The notes: generated from the letters alone by a model not told the origin. A DNA stretch of 64,000 bases from Paragorgia papillata (GCA_035771165.1 JAWNZC010000320.1:744001-808000); one strand, 5' to 3'; counted from the first letter of the stretch, positions 1-9,178 are shown. Program-made: numbers and translations.

Positions 1-2722
1 CGAACGATTCGTTCAAGTTAGATGATTCGATTACCGTCAATATCATCCATGTCGAAATGCCGCACGGTGGAACTGGAAGAAAGCGAAAGATTGCTAACCT
101 CGATAAGTATCTTACACGAAAACACTGTATCGTCCGTATTCAGAACAAAGATGATCTTTGTCTTAGTCGATCAATCGTCGTAGCGAAAGCCAAAGTCGAC
201 AACGACGAGAGATATCTTTACATAAAGAATACCCGTGGCCCGTTGCAAGGTAGCCTTGCTCACGATTTGCATGAAAATGCCGGCGTACCAATCGGACAGT
301 GCGGTATCGAAGAAGTGAAAAAGTTTCAAGTCTATTTGACCGATTACCAGATAAACATTGTCTCGAAAGAACATCTGAATGCTCTTATTTACTCTGGCCC
401 TGAGGCACCGAAGCGTATTTATCTTTACGCCCACGATAACCATTATGACGTAATTACAAGCATGCCAGCTTTTCTTGCTCGTAAGAAGTACTGCCACGTC
501 TGTAAGAAAGGTTATGATAAAGTGGAAGACCACCTCTGCGGCGATACGTGCAAGTTATGCTACACGCAAAATTGTCCGATTACAAGCTGGGTATTTTGCA
601 ACGATTGCGCTCGATTTTTCAAGAGCCAAGAGTGTTTCGACAGGCACAAAGAAGCCGTGGGCGAAAAGCGTTCAATTTGTGCATCCGTTGTGAAATGTCA
701 ACACTGCAAGCAGGTGGTGAAACGAGCTAATCAACACCCTCAGAGACATCACTGCGGTCTTGTTCGTTGTACAGTTTGTCAACAGTACGTGGTCCCTGAA
801 GACCACCAGTGCTATATTCAACCGGCAAAGAAAAGAAAAACCACTCAAGAAGCGCAATCGGACACGAATGATTTAGCAGATGATGAGGCGGAAGTTGGGG
901 GAGACGAGAATGAAGACGACGGGGGCGAGGGAGGTTACAATCAATTACTTTTCTTCGATTTTGAATGCGTGCAAGAAGGCGGCGAACACGTACCGAATTT
1001 ATGCGTTGTTTACGACGAAAGCGGTCAAGAGTGGGTGTTTAGCGGTGCAAATACACGGGACGAATTTTGTGAATGGTTATTTCAAGACCACAATTCGAAC
1101 AGTCTAGTGATGGCTCGTAATTTCCAGGGATATGACAGGTATTTCATCCTACAATATCTCCATAAGAATGGTTTGGTACCGGAAGTTATTATGAACGGTG
1201 CAAAGATATTAACACTAAACGTTCCAGAATTAGACATTAAGTTTATGGATTCGCTATGCTTTGTCCCAATGAAGCTCGCCAACTTTCCGAAAACGTTTGG
1301 TCTGAACGAACTTGCCAAGGGCTATTTCCCACATCACTTCAACACCGAAACCAACCAAAACTACCAAGGTCCTATACCCGACGCAAGCTTCTATGATCCA
1401 GACGGAATGCTTGCCGATGATCGTGACACGTTTTACCAGTGGTATAATAATCAGAGAGCCAATAACTACGTTTTCGACTTTCAAGAGGAAATTCTGAAGT
1501 ATTGCCGATCGGACGTCGACATCCTTCGACGTTGTTGCCTAGAATTTCGCGAACTGTTTCGTTCTGTTACTGATATCGACCGTTTAAAGATTGTCTCACA
1601 ATTGCCTCGGCATACAACTTAGTCTTTCGAAAGAACTTTCTTCGTGAAAAAACAATTGCCGTTATTCCACCGCATGGTTATAGACCTCATGATAAGCAAT
1701 CGGTTATTGCCCTAAAATGGTTAGCGTATACCGCGCAATGCAACGATATTTCCATTCGGCACTCTCGCAATTTTGGCGAGCAACGTATCGGACAGTACCG
1801 TGTTGATAGTATTATGCAGAGTCAAACACCGTCTACGAGCTCCATGGGTGTTTCTGGCACGGTTGCGTCTCTTGTTACGCACGAGACACCGTTAACCCCG
1901 TCAGTCAGCAAACCATGCAAGATTTACATCAGCGCACGCTCGAGAAAACGCGTTTTCTAAAACGTGAAGGTTACAACGTGATTGAGATGTGGGAGTGCAA
2001 CTTGAAACGTCAACTCGAAGCAAACTCGGACATGAAAACGTATTTCGATAATTTTGAAATTTCTGAGCCTCTCGAAACCAGACACGGACTGTACGTGGGG
2101 CGGACGAACGCGGCGAAGTTGTTTCATCAATGCCAGCAAGACGAGCAAATTCATTATGTGGACTTTACAAGTTTGTATCCATGGACGAATAAGTACTGTT
2201 CATATCCAGTGGGCCATCCTGAGATTATCACCGAGAACTTTGGCGACATCACAGAGTATTTCGGTTTGGTTAAATGTACCGTTCTCCCTCCACGTGGTCT
2301 TTACCATCCGGTTCTACCGTATCGTGCTCACGGAAAGCTTATGTTCCCGCTGTACCAAACTTGTGTTGACGGATTGAACCAAGAGCCATGCAATCATACA
2401 GACCAGGAGCGTGCAATTCAGGGTACTTGGGTCACCAATGAATTAGAGAAAGCGTTGGAGAAGGGTTATCGTTTGGTTAACGTTCACGAAGTATGGCATT
2501 TCCCTAGACAGAGCAACGAGCTCTTCAGCGAGTACATCGATACATTCCTGAAGATTAAGCAAGAATCCAGTGGTTTCCCCGAGTGTTGCGACACCGAGGA
2601 CAAGAAGCAGTAGCATATCGACGAGTACTGTCAACGCGAAGGCATCCTGATGGATCGGAACAAGATCGAGAAAAACCCTGGCCTACGTGCACTGGCGAAG
2701 TTGATGTTAAACTCGTTCTGGG

Positions 2723-2827
2723 GTAAGTCTAATACTTAAGAAAACTTAGTGGTAAAAAAAAAAGGGAAGTAAGTCAAATTGAACAGAATATTGATACGGT
2801 TATCCTTTTTTTTGTTTGTTTTTGCAG
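2723..2827 (+). other. spliceosomal intron inside POLB
   Basis: A 105-bp segment starts GTAAGT and ends in a long T-rich tract plus TTTTTGCAG. Removing it joins the two halves of the conserved polymerase motif in phase (Asn-Ser-Phe-Trp-Gly then Lys-Phe), whereas reading through meets a stop within a few codons. Splicing is inferred from the sites and the restored frame; no transcript is seen. Confidence 0.85.
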
Positions 2828-2967
2828 GAAAATTTGCGCAGAGAACCAACATGACCCAAGTAAAACTTATTACAGATCCGCAAGTGTATTTCGACATGTT
2901 GACATCCAATGAGATTGAGGTGACGGACGCCTCGTTTGTGAGTGACGACGTCGTAGAGCTACGATAA

Positions 2968-3137
2968 AATCCATAAAATCAACACCTAACATCTTAGCTG
3001 TGATCCGTGGTCTGAACTGTGTCGTTGGCGGCTGCTTGGAGCGCCTTTGATATGCCTCGACACGGCCACGTTGATCTGCGTCCTTCGCAATTCAGCCACT
3101 GGCTGCAAGTAAGGATGATTAGCCCTAAGTCCTTTGA
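2968..3137. repeat. about 170-bp insertion of unknown origin in POLB
   Basis: Polymerase-like coding sequence stops at about 2967 and resumes at about 3138 in the stretch leading to the YYDTDS motif. The intervening bases lack GT-AG ends and carry stops in every forward frame. Short GAT-like matches sit at both joins. I cannot assign the insert to a family; a SINE or decayed non-autonomous element is possible. Confidence 0.5.
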
Positions 3138-3710
3138 TATGAGTACAGAGGCAACTTCATCCAGCCGAATGCCAAGACCAATGTGGTGATTGCTGCGTTC
3201 ACAACTGCTCACGCTCGGCTAAAGCTTTACAATACGTTGGAACAACTGGGAGAAAGAGTGCTATATTACGACACGGACTCAGTGATTTACCTAAGTAGAC
3301 CGGGAGAGCCAGAACCGGAGACCGGCGTTTATTTGGGCGAATTGACGGACGAGCTAGATGGTGGTCATATCACGACTTTCGTTTCTGGGGGTCCTAAGAA
3401 TTACGCGTATGAAATGAACAATGGTAAAACGTGTTGTAAGATACGAGGTATAACTTTAAATTTCCAAACATTGGAGAAAATTAATTTTAATGTTATGTGT
3501 GATCTCGTGTATCTTAATATCCTGTGTGATATGGAAAGCACAGGTCCACCGAAAGTTGCTGTAGATATACCGTTCAAAATTACTAGGTACACTCGCACGA
3601 AGCAGGTTATCACAAAACAACAACAATAGGATTATAGAATAGTGTATAATAAACGGGTAATTATAGATAATTTCAACACTGTCTGTTGTCTTATTTTGAA
3701 GAAAAATGAT

Positions 3711-3771
3711 TGCCAGGTGTGGGATTCGAACCCACGTCTTCTGGGACTTTAAACCCAGCGCCTTAACCATT
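3711..3771 (-). pseudogene. truncated tRNA-like sequence (tRNA or tRNA-SINE head)
   Basis: On the minus strand there is a good T arm (GTGGG stem, TTCGAAT loop, CCCAC), a pol III B-box, an anticodon-stem-like CTGGG/CCCAG pair around TTTAAAGT, and a TGGCA-type 3' end. The leftover A-box-like GGTTAAGGCG resembles Leu tRNAs. The 5' acceptor strand and most of the D arm are missing, the anticodon loop has 8 bases and the variable loop is short, so a working tRNA is not supported. It directly abuts the end of the protease reading frame. Confidence 0.6.
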
Positions 3772-4023
3772 CATTTCAAAAGTTTTGCTATAAAAGCCCG
3801 GTCCTTGTCCGTACGAGTCCATGAACTCCCTTTGTCCATCTGAAGTGAGATAAATTGGTAGCCAATGCGTACCAGGTCCATTACTAGGATCCACATTCAG
3901 AATAAAACCTCTAGGTTTTTTCGGTATCTGACTTGGTAGACGATCCGATGGTAACACGTCTTTAAATACGGTATTGGTAAATGGATCACTTTTCAGAACG
4001 TTTAGTATTTGTAGAGTGTTCAT
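3763..4023 (-). pseudogene. PRO: Polinton adenain-like cysteine protease, C-terminally truncated
   Basis: Virion maturation protease of the adenovirus/Polinton C5-like family, expected to process capsid proteins. The start ATG lies one base after the capsid gene stop (TAAGATG). About 86 codons remain, with the catalytic-His region (GTHWLPIY) and the following DSYG segment. Family members run to roughly 200 residues and carry the catalytic Cys further on; here the frame ends after a few codons that run into the tRNA-like fragment, so the Cys half is absent. A longer reading from an ATG at 4092 would overlap the capsid gene and is less likely. Confidence 0.82.
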
Positions 4024-4024
4024 C

Positions 4025-5374
4025 TTAACTGCTAAAGTCGCATAGAACGTTTCGGTTGGCGTCAATTTCGATAAGACTTTGAAATTCTCCAAGCACCACG
4101 ATATTTATAGCTGCTGTCAGAGCCGTTCCAAATTGACATTCTATCGATACGTTTCCATTTTTAATCGGTTGAATATGATCGCTCAGACACAGATCAGCTG
4201 TCAGATCAAACACGAATAGAGTGTACCATGCATTGGCGTACTCGTCTCGTGTAATACCATTGCCATCATTTTGAAATAATTTGTTAGTACCAGCATACAA
4301 GGTTTGGAAAGCGGACACGTAGTTACTTCCTCTCGCAGCAGCAAATTTCAGTTGTAGGGGTTTTCCAGGCAAATGTTCGCCATTTACCGTTAGACCAAGA
4401 GAAGTGATGTCGTAGTTTTTGAAATTGAAAGGATTTTTGGTATAGGTACCATTATAAGCATCTGCATCCACCATTCCGATAACCACTCGATTAGGTAGAG
4501 GGCCTTGAAATATATTTGGTTGATTGCCTGACATATTTCCTCTCGGTACAGAAACCAACTTTACAACTGACACGATTAATAGGGTACTTGGCCGTGACAC
4601 GTTGAGGGGCATGGGTATGAGCCATCATAACGGTAGAAGAGACGTTGACACGTCGAACGCGAAATACACATTCTTCCAAAACCACTTTAAAGTCAGGATG
4701 ATCTGCTGACGATACCAGGGAAAATGGGTTTCTCGAACGCACTAATTTGAGTTAGATTGGTACAGAACCAAGTATATAACGGTCTTGTGCAAACAGGTCT
4801 GAATGGATTCTTCCTTCCATAGCCACAGACTTACTTTGACTTGCATGAACATACCGTAGTTTCAAGCCCTTGTTTGCATCGGCATCTACTGCTACAGGGT
4901 TCACGACATCCATTCTACCAGCTTGATCTTTATAGAACAACGCTGAGGTTAGATGAGATGATTTTGCGTCTTTGCTAAAGTTCAGTACAGTTTCCACATA
5001 TGATCGGTAGGGATAACCAGTGCTCGACGGTGTGACAAGTTTGTTGTTCAGGTAAACTTCTACTTGAGAAAATAAAGCATGCATCAACAGATTTACAGGT
5101 CCGACTTGAACATTTTCATCGAGATTAGATCCATCATTGTTGGTTATTTTTGCTTTCACGTGTAGGCAACTGTTTGCTAAATCGTTATACACATCAGAAT
5201 TTGCAGCACCCAGAAACTCAATAGTATCTGAAGCTCCAATACTCGATCTATATCTTCCCAAAATCCTTTATTCATTTCTAGATCTACTTGTGTACCAGGC
5301 ATTACAAATAAATCTAATTCTGATTTTCCACACTCACACGAATCTTTATGTAGGGCACTAAAAGCCTGACTCAT
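4025..5374 (-). pseudogene. PY: Polinton major capsid protein (double jelly-roll), broken
   Basis: Span of about 449 codons, matching the usual length of Polinton/adintovirus hexon-like capsid proteins, which form the pseudo-hexagonal capsomers. I recognise the family from its N-terminal Cys-containing segment (CECGKSELDLF), the NLLMHALFSQVEVYLNN region in the first jelly roll and the C-terminal AINIVVLGEF strand. Breaks: frameshift near 5250, in-frame TAA near 4750 and frameshift near 4565. The start codon overlaps the stop of the upstream basic-protein gene in an ATGA arrangement, and the protease gene starts one base after its stop. The copy is dead but clearly from a virus-like Polinton. 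Confidence 0.9.
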
Positions 5375-5844
5375 GATTTATATTTTATAAACGGTCCAAT
5401 CTGTGCTTCCGTAGGCTCAGATGTTTTCTTCTTCACAGTTTGTGAACGACTGGTGGTTTTACGTTTTGTGTTGACTTTTATAGGAGAATTCACCCGTTTA
5501 CGTTTACGACCAGCTCCTGATTGGTTCGTAATCCGACGGACCCCTTTTTGAGCAAGATCTTTCACAGCTTCAGAACCACGCCCTTTTATCGCTTGCTTTA
5601 CATTCTTCCCTGCCAGAACATCTTGACCAACGTCTTTTACAGCTTGCAGAGCTCTTCTTCCAATAGCTTGAGCTCCTCGTTTTACAAGAGGTATTGCAAA
5701 GCGTGCAATACTTTTAAAAAAACTTCCAATGCCGTAACCTTTCTGAATACGTGCACCTCGGAAACCAGGTAGACTTCCACCTTGTTGTCTTCTTAAATAA
5801 TGCTGTTGAAATTGCTTTACGTCTGGAATAATTGTATGTCTCAT
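5371..5844 (-). CDS. Polinton basic virion protein, core/minor-capsid-like
   Basis: Intact 157-codon ORF between the two capsid genes. It has a glycine-rich segment (about residues 20-45), an amphipathic Ala/Val/Lys middle (about 48-105) and a very basic tail with KRKR and KRKTT clusters (about 112-142). Position and composition match the small basic virion proteins of Polintons/adintoviruses that resemble adenovirus core or membrane-active proteins; the role is inferred. The upstream gene stops two bases before its ATG and its own stop overlaps the major capsid ATG, so the reading frame and start are well fixed. No break is visible. Confidence 0.78.
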   Translation of the reverse strand: MRHTIIPDVKQFQQHYLRRQQGGSLPGFRGARIQKGYGIGSFFKSIARFAIPLVKRGAQAIGRRALQAVKDVGQDVLAGKNVKQAIKGRGSEAVKDLAQKGVRRITNQSGAGRKRKRVNSPIKVNTKRKTTSRSQTVKKKTSEPTEAQIGPFIKYKS

Positions 5845-5846
5845 TT

Positions 5847-6599
5847 TTAAAGGAAATACGAAGATCTCAGCTGTCTAAAGTGAAGTGTCACGATCGACTT
5901 CCCGAAACCAAATGGTACGTTTTCGTTTTTGTCGTCCTTTATATTCACTTCAATCGATTCGAAGGACTTTACCTTGACAGGAATATATTGTAGGTTACGG
6001 AGACTGACGTTCACGTTTTCTCCATAATTTCCTTGAGTATTGACAATTCTGAGTAGGGGCGCTTTGACATCACCGACAAACTGTGCATCCACGATATCGG
6101 TGTATACATACATGGCTGAAAATCCACCGTTAACATCTGCTACGTAACGGCTTAGGGTTTTCTTCTTAATGAGGGTGTCTTGTTGAAACCCTAATGCTGT
6201 AGCAATATCACCAGATATCCACACGAGTCCACCTTTTGGCACATCAATCATGACTTTGTGTTTACTTGCAATTGAAGAAAATTTTATCTTGGTTCGTGCC
6301 TCTTTGTTGATGCTACGGTTTAAAGCCCCCACGAGATCGGCAATGGTGTTATAGTAGCCATTTGGGATAAGACCCTTATTGTCATATTTTGTTCCAGCGT
6401 TATAGAGAAACGTTTGTTGACTACCTTTTCGAATCGTGCTCCATGTATGGGGATAATAAAACTCTTTTAAAGCTACTTCTCAGTCGCCTGTCAGTTGTAT
6501 AGTTTCAGCAAGCTTCACTTTAAAATTAGCTACAGTGTTATCGGGAAAATATTCCATAGAGCTATTGCTTGGAAGCGTTAAATAAAACTGTGTTGCCAT
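5847..6599 (-). pseudogene. PX: Polinton minor capsid/penton-like protein, one nonsense codon
   Basis: Span of 251 codons from an ATG at 6599. The N-terminus (FYLTLPSNSS), a later KEFYYPHTW segment and the GDVKAPLLRIV segment near the C-terminus are family hallmarks of the Polinton minor capsid, predicted single jelly-roll penton protein. The only break is an in-frame TGA at codon 40 (6480-6482), at a place where the family usually has Trp. The gene is followed two bases later by the basic-protein gene. If the stop is the only lesion, the copy is young or the stop recent. Confidence 0.85.
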
Positions 6600-6648
6600 G
6601 TCGAAGAACAATACACAAATGAACACAAATTGTAAAGTACACACATTT

Positions 6649-7731
6649 TTATTTCGTTAAATCTTTTACATTATCAGCCGGTACCCAAGAATTAAAATCT
6701 TCAGGATAGCCTAACCATTTTACAAGATACTCTTTACGTATACCATGCATGCGTGACTTAATTACTCTTTCTATTCTATAAAAGTCACTATCAGTCTTTG
6801 TAACTCTTTGCAATTCCTGTTCGTAAAATGTTCCTTGTAATTTTTCCCCGTGATAATCAGCAATCTTGTACACTGGCGGTCGTCTGGGTACTCGCTTCGT
6901 AATGGTGAACACCTCTTCGGTCCAGTTAGGTAAGTAGCCTTTCTTGAATGTACGTCTTGCTTTGCAAATCCGAACTTGGTCTTCAACGTTGAATTTATAT
7001 TTGATGGGTTTGCTGGACTCATTGCCATACAGTTTTTGCCACACAATACTTTCGTTTTCTCGATTGACATCAACTGGTCTCATCCCAATACTAAGGTGTA
7101 TCGAATGGTTGTAGGAATATATTAATTTTTGTAGTACATCGGTATATTTCAACGTATTCTTTGCTGTAAAATATTTCCACATTTTCCCCTTTAACGTTCG
7201 GTTAAATCGTTCAAAGATGGATGCCTTGGTATCGTTGTGTGTTGTAAAAAATCGAATATGTTTGTCCTTCAGTAACTTTTGAAAACGTTTAATGGTAAAT
7301 TCTGTTGCTTTATCGGTATGAAGTTTATCCGGCTTCCTTCGTTTCTTTAGTATCTTTTCAAAGGCTTTAACCAAACTCTCTCCATTCTTTGTTTTTAATG
7401 GTTCCACCCAAGCAAATTTGGACAGTACATCAATAACAGTTAAAACGTATTTATAACCATTATGTGTTTTACTAAGCGAGTCCATAATTACTAGATCCGC
7501 CTCCCATTGTTCATCCATCGCTCCAACAATAACACGATTTCGCTTGAAAATATGTCGTACGGGTTTATGCAAAGTATAGGTATCTTGTTGTCTAAGCCAT
7601 GTTTTTCTCTTGTTTCGGGATATCTGGAATTTTCCGTCACTTTTTACGACACGGTATAAGGCATCTACGCCGCCAAAACTTGCCGGACTTTTTGGGTTGT
7701 AATACAGGTCGTGAAGGTGTAGCTCCGCCAT
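6649..7731 (-). CDS. INT: Polinton retrovirus-like integrase with chromodomain
   Basis: Intact 360-codon integrase that would insert the linear element into host DNA. The N-terminal Polinton-type segment (YYNPKSPASFGGVDALYR) is followed by an RVE core with catalytic acids at about D79 (WEAD), D140 (HTDKATEF) and E174 (IFERFNR). The D-E spacing is 33 residues, slightly short of the usual 35. A beta-rich C-terminal region leads to a chromodomain at about 317-356 (IERVI... LVKWLGYP... SWVPADNV), which in related elements guides insertion to methylated histones. Unlike POLB and the capsid genes, this ORF has no visible lesion. An AATAAA lies just beyond the stop. Confidence 0.95.
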   Translation of the reverse strand: MAELHLHDLYYNPKSPASFGGVDALYRVVKSDGKFQISRNKRKTWLRQQDTYTLHKPVRHIFKRNRVIVGAMDEQWEADLVIMDSLSKTHNGYKYVLTVIDVLSKFAWVEPLKTKNGESLVKAFEKILKKRRKPDKLHTDKATEFTIKRFQKLLKDKHIRFFTTHNDTKASIFERFNRTLKGKMWKYFTAKNTLKYTDVLQKLIYSYNHSIHLSIGMRPVDVNRENESIVWQKLYGNESSKPIKYKFNVEDQVRICKARRTFKKGYLPNWTEEVFTITKRVPRRPPVYKIADYHGEKLQGTFYEQELQRVTKTDSDFYRIERVIKSRMHGIRKEYLVKWLGYPEDFNSWVPADNVKDLTK

Positions 7732-7844
7732 CTAATTCGGATGCCTGTATCACAATCTTCCCCACCACAGCACGCCGAGATGCAGCAAATCTTTCGAAAA
7801 ATATTACGAATGGCTATTTGTGGTAAACCGCCACAACAAGTCAT
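7665..7844 (-). CDS. small Cys-rich ORF upstream of integrase
   Basis: An ORF from the ATG at 7844 begins MTCCGG and has repeated Cys pairs (ICCISACCGG) in the first 30 residues. It runs into the integrase start region in another frame. A different frame over 7640-7800 is also open and shows a basic, Pro-containing tail, so a one-base frameshift may separate two halves of a small Polinton gene. I do not recognise a family. The ATG follows directly on a motif that is repeated upstream of the Bcl-2-like gene, which supports a real start. Confidence 0.3.
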   Translation of the reverse strand: MTCCGGLPQIAIRNIFRKICCISACCGGEDCDTGIRIRWRSYTFTTCITTQKVRQVLAA

Positions 7845-7876
7845 GTTCACACGATTAAGGTCGGAGATAAATGAAT
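7845..7876 (-). promoter_or_regulatory. repeated intergenic module, copy 1
   Basis: About 32 bases ending at the ATG of the small Cys-rich ORF. Read on the minus strand they include TTTATCTCC and TCGTGTGAAC. The copy at 8309-8340 differs at only a few positions and similarity continues for about 15 bases downstream. Placement ahead of two consecutive leftward ORFs suggests a promoter or leader element; this is inference from repetition and position. Confidence 0.4.
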
Positions 7877-7977
7877 GAAAAAGGGCAACGACGTATATAC
7901 ACTCAGGCGATATATGCATTTATTAATTGCAGGGACAGTTGACCAAGCATTAGGAACGAAGAATTCTTACGCCTCTT

Positions 7978-8277
7978 CTATTGTGATAAATCTACGTTGT
8001 GGAAATCGTTCACCGTTCGTCGAACGCCCTCTCGAACCGTTTGGTTATCGTACGCATCGCTAACTCTGTACACGAAAGCGAGATAAGCGACTATTCTTCC
8101 AAAATGATTGAGATCCATTTCTTCATAGATGTGATGAAGGTTCACCCGATCTAATTGCTCGCCAAAACTATCAAACAGGTGTCGATGATCGCCAAGACAT
8201 GTCTGAATATAAAATGATAACGTATCTTTATCAATATCAATGTTATGTTGTTTCAACTCATCAAAAATTGTATCCAT
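7978..8277 (-). CDS. Bcl-2-like protein of the Polinton, short
   Basis: ORF of 99 codons. Residues 58-68 (HFGRIVAYLAF) match the BH1 motif of Bcl-2 proteins (consensus N-W-G-R-[IV]-V-A), preceded by helices fitting alpha3-alpha4 and followed by a helix like alpha5-alpha6. Bcl-2 proteins control mitochondrial apoptosis, so a virus-like element could use this to delay host cell death. The ORF stops before a BH2 motif and has no membrane anchor, so it is about half the usual length: either truncated, missing an exon, or a minimal form. It lies between the integrase and the GRF zinc-finger gene, in the accessory region. The family call rests on one strong motif and helix pattern. Confidence 0.62.
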   Translation of the reverse strand: MDTIFDELKQHNIDIDKDTLSFYIQTCLGDHRHLFDSFGEQLDRVNLHHIYEEMDLNHFGRIVAYLAFVYRVSDAYDNQTVREGVRRTVNDFHNVDLSQ

Positions 8278-8308
8278 AGCGTATGCGTATTGGTCTATAA
8301 CAATTCGT

Positions 8309-8340
8309 GTTCACACGACCAAAGTTGGAGATAAATGAAT
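8309..8340 (-). promoter_or_regulatory. repeated intergenic module, copy 2
   Basis: Second copy of the module at 7845-7876, 30-60 bases upstream of the Bcl-2-like ATG at 8277. Conserved parts on the minus strand are TTCATTTATCTCC and TCGTGTGAAC. An AT-rich stretch at 8355-8400 separates it from the end of the GRF gene. Confidence 0.4.
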
Positions 8341-8406
8341 CACAAAAGAGTCAGGTATAAAAATATATTTATTAGATAGATAATTAGAATAAAAAATTAT
8401 ACATGT

Positions 8407-9039
8407 TCAGCAAATGTTCAGTTTTTCCAAGTCCATAGTCAAGTCATTTACCGACTTTTGAAAAAGGTACTTTTCGTAGGCTTTCTTATGATCAGTTTCA
8501 TGGCTCGTGTATGTCTCTCCAGTCTTTTTGACTGTATATCTGTAAGATAGTGGCATACTAAACAGAACAGTGGAGAATGGTTCAAGGGGATCTTCTTCCG
8601 GTTTCCATTCGAAAAAGTCACAGCAGTTTTCTCTCTCGTTGGGACACGAGTAAAACAGACGACCTTGGTTGTCACCCTCTTTCTTGACTTTGCTAGTACG
8701 ACAAATCAGACCATATTGACACATTGGTTTGATACCCTCGAAGACATCAGCCCAATGCCAAAACGAACAGGGATTTCCTCGTTCGGAGCAAACAAAGTAT
8801 GGTCTCCCGTAACTTTCCTTCATCTTATCTTTAACCATTCGCATTTGTGCTAGTCGTCCATGGCCATAGCACCTTGGATGTATACATCCACTTTCATGGA
8901 AGGAGGCTACGGCTTTTCCAAACATGTAGCAATCTTCTTCTGGGCAAAAGAACTCGCAACTAGGTTTCTGTCCACAAAACCAAAACGTACCCTTCTGTGT
9001 AATTGTCGAAGATGCAGGTTCACCGTGTAAACATTCCAT
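8407..9039 (-). CDS. triple GRF-type zinc finger protein of the Polinton
   Basis: Intact 210-codon ORF with three zf-GRF-like modules: C3/H5/C22/C28, then C57/H60/C84/C91 ending CSFWHW, then C107/C113/C132/C139 with GRLFYSC and DFFEW. GRF fingers bind single-stranded DNA in NEIL3, APE2 and TOP3A, so a role at replication intermediates or DNA-damage signals is plausible but inferred. The last 60 residues are helical and charged. The start at 9039 is favoured because the same frame upstream has two stops. A TATA box 130 bases upstream and an AP-1 cluster beyond suggest it leads a leftward accessory transcription unit. Confidence 0.8.
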   Translation of the reverse strand: MECLHGEPASSTITQKGTFWFCGQKPSCEFFCPEEDCYMFGKAVASFHESGCIHPRCYGHGRLAQMRMVKDKMKESYGRPYFVCSERGNPCSFWHWADVFEGIKPMCQYGLICRTSKVKKEGDNQGRLFYSCPNERENCCDFFEWKPEEDPLEPFSTVLFSMPLSYRYTVKKTGETYTSHETDHKKAYEKYLFQKSVNDLTMDLEKLNIC

Positions 9040-9170
9040 TGTCCGACGGTAGAATTTCTAATGCTTTCAAAAACGTTCCAATCCTTCTCTAAAGTCTCGA
9101 ACAAGTACAGATTCGTCCAACGAACTTAGCCGACCAGACCAGGTGTAATCCTAACATCGTAATGTCGGAG

Positions 9171-9178
9171 CTTATATA
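9171..9178 (-). promoter_or_regulatory. TATA box upstream of the GRF gene
   Basis: TATATAAG on the minus strand, about 130 bases before the GRF-gene ATG and 50-110 bases downstream (in transcription sense) of the AP-1 cluster. Spacing is that of a simple RNA polymerase II promoter with a leader of about 100 bases. Confidence 0.5.

Larger units (their letters stand above)
3..3683 (+). pseudogene. POLB: Polinton/adintovirus-like protein-primed DNA polymerase B, broken
   Basis: Family B polymerase of the Polinton/Maverick type, which would replicate the element by protein priming. The frame is open to the left edge, so the true N-terminus lies outside the window. Seen in order: Cys/His zinc-binding region (about 495-800), acidic linker, exonuclease motifs DFE (near 960), NFQGYD (near 1125) and SDVDIL (near 1512), then polymerase motifs DFTSLYP (near 2161), NSFWG (2710-2830) and YYDTDS (near 3265). 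Breaks: frameshift near 1600, frameshift near 1890-1915, in-frame TAG at 2611, a foreign insert at 2968-3137 and an in-frame TAG near 3627, after which about 18 homologous-looking codons follow. A GT-AG intron sits inside the NSFWG motif. Family assignment is firm; the copy cannot be functional. Confidence 0.93.

Noticed and set aside
171..533. Antisense and overlapping ORFs across POLB, capsid and LINE genes
   Set aside because: They are shadows of the recognised coding frames and carry no independent motif.
3711..3771. Functional tRNA-Leu gene
   Set aside because: The acceptor 5' strand and most of the D arm are missing, the anticodon loop has eight bases and the variable arm is too short.
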